Shown: piece after piece, positions 44,861-49,056 of the stretch
Layout of the letters: every line of letters begins with the position of its first letter
Position numbering within the stretch: position 1 is the first letter of the stretch
Assembly (NCBI GenBank): GCA_035438585.1
Contig: DAORIO010000001.1
Location: forward strand, 1-49,056
DNA: 49,056 nucleotides
Reading direction: 5' to 3'
Source of the DNA: DAORIO01 sp035438585
GTDB taxonomy: Bacteria; Patescibacteriota; Minisyncoccia; Phycocordibacterales; UBA9973
Made by a program: the position numbers and the translations under genes
The notes under the pieces: generated by a model
Databases searched by the model: none
What the model was told of the DNA's origin: nothing
What the model saw: the letters and a program-made list of their open reading frames with translations, nothing else

Positions 44861-47506
44861 ATGATTACAGAAGAACTTCTATCATATATTAAAAAGCAGT
44901 TAGAATTGGGACACTCAGAAGAAACTGTTAAGAAAATTTTAATTGATCATAAGTGGAAACAAGCTGATGTTGATCAGGCTTTTTCCGCTGTATTAGGTGC
45001 AAAGCCTCAAAATACACAAGGAGAGGTTGCCTCAATTATGCGACCTGGATTTTCAGGAAACCAAGCGCAACCTGTTGCTCAATTTTCTCAACCGCAAGCG
45101 CAAGTTCAGCCACAGATTCAAATGGCACAGCCTCAAGTTCAGCCGATTCAGGTAACACAGCCCGTACAACAAGCACAACCGACTTTCCGGCCACAATACA
45201 CTCAACCAGCTCAAGTTGCACAAGTTCTTTCTCGTCCAGAGATAATGGCACAGCCTGTCGTAGAGAAAGCTCCGGCTCAACAAGCAGAAACAGCATTTCA
45301 AATAAATCCAAAGTTACAGCAACAATTTCAAACTGACACTCAAAATCCAATTCAACCACAACCTCAGTCAGTTGTTGCTGAGAAAAATATTGCGCGACCA
45401 GTTGAGGTAAAATCAGAAAGTCCTGTTTTTATGCCAAAGACTTTTAACGCAAAACCACTTAGTGAAATACAGACAGACAAAAAAGTTCAATTTGGTGCAG
45501 TTATTCAACCAAATGAAGTTAGACAGCCTGAAATAAAATTGGAGCCAGAGATTGTCGCAGATGCAAATAATGATTTTTATAAATCATTAACTACAAACAC
45601 AACAGAGGTTTCTAAAAATGAATCTGGGTTTACATCTTTGGCTTCCAAAAAACCAGAAACAATAACGGAGGCGGGAAGGGTTATTGGTCAGCCTATGTTG
45701 AAACCAAAAACTTTTGGACCGAAAGTTTTTGGTAATAATCTGCAATCTCAGTTTAATAAAATGGAACCATCAAGTTATGGAAAATTTGCAACTCCCCAAG
45801 CAGAAGGAAAAATCTCTTCGTCTAGCGAGGAAGCAATGCCACCGCTCGGAGCTCAGTCTGCGGATTTGTATCAAAAAAATAAACCAGATGATGTTGCACA
45901 AAAAGAAGCTCAAAACAAAATGCCCATACAGATGGCAAATCAAAGCAATCCAAATATTTCAAGTATAAACATTCCTGAGTCAAAAACTACAAAGAGTCGT
46001 TTTTTGAAAAAAGTTTTTTTCCTACTAATTTTTATTATTGTTATAGGTTTAATGGTTTATGGTTATCTTGTTTTTTTCAGTAGAGGTATATATCAAGATT
46101 CTAAATTTATGGAAAAATTTCAAAATGTTTCTTCTGCTAATTTTGAAATTACCGCAAGTGGACCAATTTTAAGTACTATTTTCCCAACATCAGAAGATCC
46201 GAATTTACTAACAGCAAAGATAAATTCTTTTATTGATGTTTCTGATTCTAGTAACAAGATTTCAAATTTTGAGGTTGGTCTTAAAAACGGAAAAGAATTA
46301 AATTTTAATGTAATAAGTACAAATACTGCTTCTTACGCGTATACAACTTATGAAGATTTTTCTTTTAAAAATCAGTGGATTCAATTAAACGGTCCATTTT
46401 TCCAATCATTTTTGCCTAGTATGCTTTCTGGGACTTTACCAAACGGCTTAATTTCAGACAGTGGTTTTGTTTTGGATGAAAAAACCTCTTTGAGTATAAG
46501 GCAGCTTTTTAGTAAGTTTCCGATTTTAGCGCTAACTTATGAAAAAAAAGGTGAAGATGTTGGTGATAAAAAAGCAAAAATATATTCTTTTGAATTAAAT
46601 AAGGAGGCAATAAATTTGTATTTAGAACAACTTTCTGTTTTATCAAAGGGTTCTTCTGGTTATGAAAAATCTATAGAAAAAATTAAAAACCTGTTAAGTA
46701 TTTTAGAGTTAAAAGAGGGGACAATATGGATAGATCAAGATGGGTTGCCTGTTAGAATTATGGCAACAATGAATACAATAGGTAATACATCTACTAGTTC
46801 AATAAATATCGAAATAAATTCTTATAATGAAAAACAAAACATTTCTTTACCTAATAATTTTATAAAACCAGAAAGTTCTAACGGTGATGTTTCTTTTGCA
46901 GAAACTGAATTGAAAGATTCTATTAGAACGGTTTTTGTTGATTTGCAAAGTATTTCAAATTCTTATAAAGCTTCAAAAAATGGAAATTTTACAGGTATTT
47001 GTCAGGACATGCCTTCTGGTTTTTCAAGTAGATTTAAGGATCTTGAGGTTGTATCACCTAACACTAATCCAATTTGTAAAGATGGCGTTTCTGGATTTTT
47101 AGTTGGTGCAAAATATGCAAATAATAAATATTTATGCGTTGATAAGCTAAAAATAGCAGACTCTGATGAATCTGGAATTTTAGGAGCATCTCTTTCTTGT
47201 GTTAATTCAAAAGAATCGATATCAGAAGATTTATATATAAAAGAGACAATTATAGCTTTTGCTAATATCGCCAAATCTTACAAAGCTGAAAATCAAAATT
47301 CTTTTTCGGGACTTTGTGCTAGCGAGAGTTATTTGATGTTTAGTAGAGGGCTTCAGTCTGCGGTTAGTAAGCCTTCTCAGTGTTTAAGTACTGGCACAAC
47401 TTATGCAGTATTTAGCCCTCTTTCTACTGGAGAGTACGCTTGTATTGATACCACTTCAAAATATACTGTTTCTTCAAGTCCACTAACCACAACAAGTTGT
47501 AAATAG
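44861..47506 (+). CDS. Giant membrane-anchored protein with helical N-terminal motif, Gln/Pro-rich linker and twin C-terminal domains
   Basis: 881 residues. Residues 1-45 form a small helical motif (LLSYIKKQLELGHSEETVKKIL ... HKWKQADVDQAF) found at the N-terminus of many Parcubacteria membrane proteins. Residues 50-380 are Gln/Pro-rich and disordered. One membrane helix (about 383-405) is followed by a large beta-rich extracytoplasmic domain. Two related C-terminal modules (each with S-Y-K-A, F-x-G-x-C and a later C) resemble pilin-like C-termini. It is probably a surface protein with a long cytoplasmic linker. TATACT ends eight nt before the ATG. Confidence 0.75.
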   Translation: MITEELLSYIKKQLELGHSEETVKKILIDHKWKQADVDQAFSAVLGAKPQNTQGEVASIMRPGFSGNQAQPVAQFSQPQAQVQPQIQMAQPQVQPIQVTQPVQQAQPTFRPQYTQPAQVAQVLSRPEIMAQPVVEKAPAQQAETAFQINPKLQQQFQTDTQNPIQPQPQSVVAEKNIARPVEVKSESPVFMPKTFNAKPLSEIQTDKKVQFGAVIQPNEVRQPEIKLEPEIVADANNDFYKSLTTNTTEVSKNESGFTSLASKKPETITEAGRVIGQPMLKPKTFGPKVFGNNLQSQFNKMEPSSYGKFATPQAEGKISSSSEEAMPPLGAQSADLYQKNKPDDVAQKEAQNKMPIQMANQSNPNISSINIPESKTTKSRFLKKVFFLLIFIIVIGLMVYGYLVFFSRGIYQDSKFMEKFQNVSSANFEITASGPILSTIFPTSEDPNLLTAKINSFIDVSDSSNKISNFEVGLKNGKELNFNVISTNTASYAYTTYEDFSFKNQWIQLNGPFFQSFLPSMLSGTLPNGLISDSGFVLDEKTSLSIRQLFSKFPILALTYEKKGEDVGDKKAKIYSFELNKEAINLYLEQLSVLSKGSSGYEKSIEKIKNLLSILELKEGTIWIDQDGLPVRIMATMNTIGNTSTSSINIEINSYNEKQNISLPNNFIKPESSNGDVSFAETELKDSIRTVFVDLQSISNSYKASKNGNFTGICQDMPSGFSSRFKDLEVVSPNTNPICKDGVSGFLVGAKYANNKYLCVDKLKIADSDESGILGASLSCVNSKESISEDLYIKETIIAFANIAKSYKAENQNSFSGLCASESYLMFSRGLQSAVSKPSQCLSTGTTYAVFSPLSTGEYACIDTTSKYTVSSSPLTTTSCK

Positions 47507-47509
47507 AAA

Positions 47510-47854
47510 ATGGATTTACTATCAAAAAAATGCAAACCGTGTGAGGGAGGAGTTGACCCATTTGATGCTGATACAGCACATGTTTATCTTCTTGATACTC
47601 CAAATTGGCAAATGGATGATCAGGCTAAAAAAATAGAGAGAGAATTTAAATTTAAAAAATTTATAAATTCCATTGATTTTGTAAATTCTGTTGCGGATTT
47701 GGCTGAGAATGAAGGGCATCACCCAGATATTTTTATAAGTTTCAATCTTGTTAAATTAATGCTTACAACACATGCTATAAAGGGTCTTTCAGAAAATGAT
47801 TTTATAATGGCTGCAAAAATTAATAATATTTATAACCACTTTTTAAATGGATAG
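47510..47854 (+). CDS. Pterin-4a-carbinolamine dehydratase-like protein
   Basis: 114 residues. Family signatures: CKPCEGG near the start, the substrate loop ENEGHHPDIFISFNLVKLMLTTHAIKGLSENDFIMA (positions about 64-99) with the catalytic His pair. PCD recycles 4a-hydroxytetrahydropterin after aromatic amino-acid hydroxylation. No hydroxylase is present here, so the physiological role is unclear (a role in pterin salvage or as an unrelated binding protein is possible). It starts three nt after the giant protein and overlaps the VKOR gene by eight nt. Confidence 0.9.
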   Translation: MDLLSKKCKPCEGGVDPFDADTAHVYLLDTPNWQMDDQAKKIEREFKFKKFINSIDFVNSVADLAENEGHHPDIFISFNLVKLMLTTHAIKGLSENDFIMAAKINNIYNHFLNG

Positions 47855-48839
47855 CCAATTTTTTCATCTTTTAGCAATTGGGGCTGCAATTTTCGGTATA
47901 TCAATTGCGTGTCATATTTTTATAAAAAAGACAAAGAAAAAACCTTTGGTTTGTCCAATGCGTGCAAATTGCGACAGTGTTATTCATAGCGCGTATTCAA
48001 AAACTCTAGGTATACGAAATGAAATAGTTGGAATAATTTATTATTTGGGAGTTATTTTGTTTCATTTACTATTTTTAATTTTTCCAATTCCTTACGATAG
48101 TCAGGTATATTTTTCTATTTACAGTGTTTCTTTGGGGGCATTTATGTTTTCAATGTATTTAGTTGGAGTTCAGGGGTTTGTTCTAAAAGAATGGTGTACT
48201 TGGTGTGTATTTTCAGCTATTGCATCAACAATTATTTTTATAGCAACCGCTTTTTCTATAGATGTTCCAATGTCTAGCGTCTTTTTGGTAAATAAAAATT
48301 CTTTAGTTATTTTTCATATTTTAGGAGTTTCTCTGGGGTTAGGGGGTGCAATTATAACAGATCTTTTTTTCTTTAAGTTTTTAAAAGATTTAAGAATTTC
48401 AAATGAAGAAGCAGATACTCTTAGAACTTTATCAAATATAATATGGTCGGCGATTATTGTTTTAATTGTTACCGGGATTGGTTTGTTTTGGCCACAATCA
48501 GAAAGATTGCTTGATTCTGGAAAATTTCTCACAAAAATTATCGCTGTAATAGTTTTGGTTATAAATGGTTTTATGTTGAATTTTTTAATTGCACCAAGAC
48601 TTGTTGAAATAAGTTTTGATGAGGATTACAAAGATGACCAAAAAGAGTTGAAACACTTGAAACATCTTGCTTTCTTTTCTGGGGCAATCTCGATAACTTC
48701 TTGGGTTTTTATATTTATTTTAGGTTCAGTTCAAAATATTCTTTGGCCATTTGAAACCCTAATTTCTATTTATGTCGGACTTTTGGCGCTGGCTTATTTG
48801 TTAAGTAGGATTATGGAAAAAAGACTGCTCAAGGGGTAG
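47847..48839 (+). CDS. Vitamin K epoxide reductase (VKOR) family protein with extra C-terminal membrane domain
   Basis: 330 residues. The N-terminal VKOR domain (about 1-145) has loop cysteines C36 and C42 (VCPMRANC) and the active-site pair C117-T-W-C120 (EWCTWC). Bacterial VKORs re-oxidise periplasmic thiol oxidases via quinone. The C-terminal half (about 150-330) has four or five further helices of a different domain, with GLGGAIITDLFFFKFL and IVTGIGLFWP, that I cannot name. There is no fused thioredoxin domain; the stand-alone thioredoxin-like protein at 16406 could serve. It duplicates the role of the DsbB at 15863. Confidence 0.87.
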   Translation: MDSQFFHLLAIGAAIFGISIACHIFIKKTKKKPLVCPMRANCDSVIHSAYSKTLGIRNEIVGIIYYLGVILFHLLFLIFPIPYDSQVYFSIYSVSLGAFMFSMYLVGVQGFVLKEWCTWCVFSAIASTIIFIATAFSIDVPMSSVFLVNKNSLVIFHILGVSLGLGGAIITDLFFFKFLKDLRISNEEADTLRTLSNIIWSAIIVLIVTGIGLFWPQSERLLDSGKFLTKIIAVIVLVINGFMLNFLIAPRLVEISFDEDYKDDQKELKHLKHLAFFSGAISITSWVFIFILGSVQNILWPFETLISIYVGLLALAYLLSRIMEKRLLKG

Positions 48840-48882
48840 GGGGTTTTCCTTGTGTTAGTTTTGTGGTAAAAATGAGTTTCAT

Positions 48883-48954
48883 GGTGACTATAGTTTAGTG
48901 GTAAAACTCCGGTTTGTGGAACCGGTATCGAGAGTTCAATTCTCTCTAGTCACC
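48883..48954 (+). tRNA. tRNA-His(GTG)
   Basis: G at 48883 is the extra -1 guanosine and pairs with C73 (48954), as required by HisRS. Acceptor GTGACTA/TAGTCAC, anticodon stem CCGGT/ACCGG with loop TTGTGGA giving GUG. CCA follows in the genome (48955-48957). Confidence 0.95.
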
Positions 48955-48958
48955 CCAT

Positions 48959-48987
48959 AAAAAAAGACCGGACAAGCGGCTTTTTTA
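48959..48987 (+). terminator. Terminator of tRNA-His
   Basis: AAAAAAG-A-CCG, loop GACAAG, CGG-CTTTTTT; one bulge. No further feature is seen between here and the window end. Confidence 0.7.
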
Positions 48988-49056
48988 TTTGGGTTACTAA
49001 GCGAGCAAAATCTGTATCTTTATGGGATAATTTTTAGGTTAAGACTAAAAAGACAT

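Noticed and set aside
45036..45359. 107-codon Leu/Glu/Val-rich frame on the minus strand
   Set aside because: It is antisense to the Gln/Pro-rich linker of the 44861 gene; the low-complexity repeat avoids stops on both strands.

Overview
The window looks like a chromosomal segment of a Candidate Phyla Radiation (Patescibacteria, Parcubacteria-like) bacterium. It is AT-rich with short intergenic gaps. Housekeeping genes (tyrS, ruvABC, polA, holA-like, tsaE, rpsT, rplS, ruvX, mutM) sit between many small membrane proteins, a DUF5652-type protein, a VKOR protein, a pilMNO/pilB type IV pilus set and large secreted low-complexity proteins. No biosynthetic operons are seen. TGA is used as a stop (for example at 37154 and 37845), so the standard code applies. 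The lineage call is inference from gene content, not from a marker search.

Layout. 1-6.4 kb: partial penicillin-binding protein, tyrS, ruvC-ruvB, a structured RNA candidate and pilB. 6.4-11 kb: two large exported proteins. 11-15.6 kb: tsaE, polA, an ICMT-like membrane protein and a HolA-like protein. 15.8-19.2 kb: DsbB/thioredoxin pair, Fur regulator, divergent ZIP-like transporter and YibE/F. 19.3-25.6 kb: tRNA-Lys, SpoU methylase, mutM, ruvA, rpsT, secreted proteins, an ACMSD-like amidohydrolase, an RNA candidate and tRNA-Arg(GCG). 25.6-30.5 kb: ECF sigma factor with a putative anti-sigma, TrmB-like regulator and tRNA-Ser. 30.5-34.7 kb: ruvX, tRNA-binding protein, DedA and pilMNO. 34.7-37.8 kb: tRNA-Arg(TCT), tRNA-Val, a degenerate ClpP-like protein and an RluA-family synthase. 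37.9-43.4 kb: a five-gene operon with an ABC transporter whose binding protein is fused to an OmpA domain. 43.5-49 kb: rplS, tRNA-Leu, a giant surface protein, a pterin dehydratase, a VKOR fusion and tRNA-His.

The most striking signal is a family of about 130-nt elements directly downstream of tRNA genes. At tRNA-Lys, tRNA-Arg(GCG), tRNA-Ser and tRNA-Val the order is: an inverted copy of that tRNA's acceptor end (weak at Val), a hairpin with an invariant CTGC loop, an inverted copy of its T-arm, a long hairpin, the linker GGTRTACTG, a hairpin with an invariant GTA loop, and a direct copy of that same tRNA's 3' end. Stem sequences differ between copies while pairing is kept, so the structure itself appears conserved. 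tRNA-Arg(TCT) carries a rearranged version and tRNA-Leu a version with an unrelated interior.

Two expression styles recur. Many housekeeping genes have a -10 box only 6-8 nt before the start codon, which implies leaderless mRNAs. Many accessory and secreted genes have TTGACA-17-TANNNT promoters followed by short A-rich leaders without a Shine-Dalgarno sequence.
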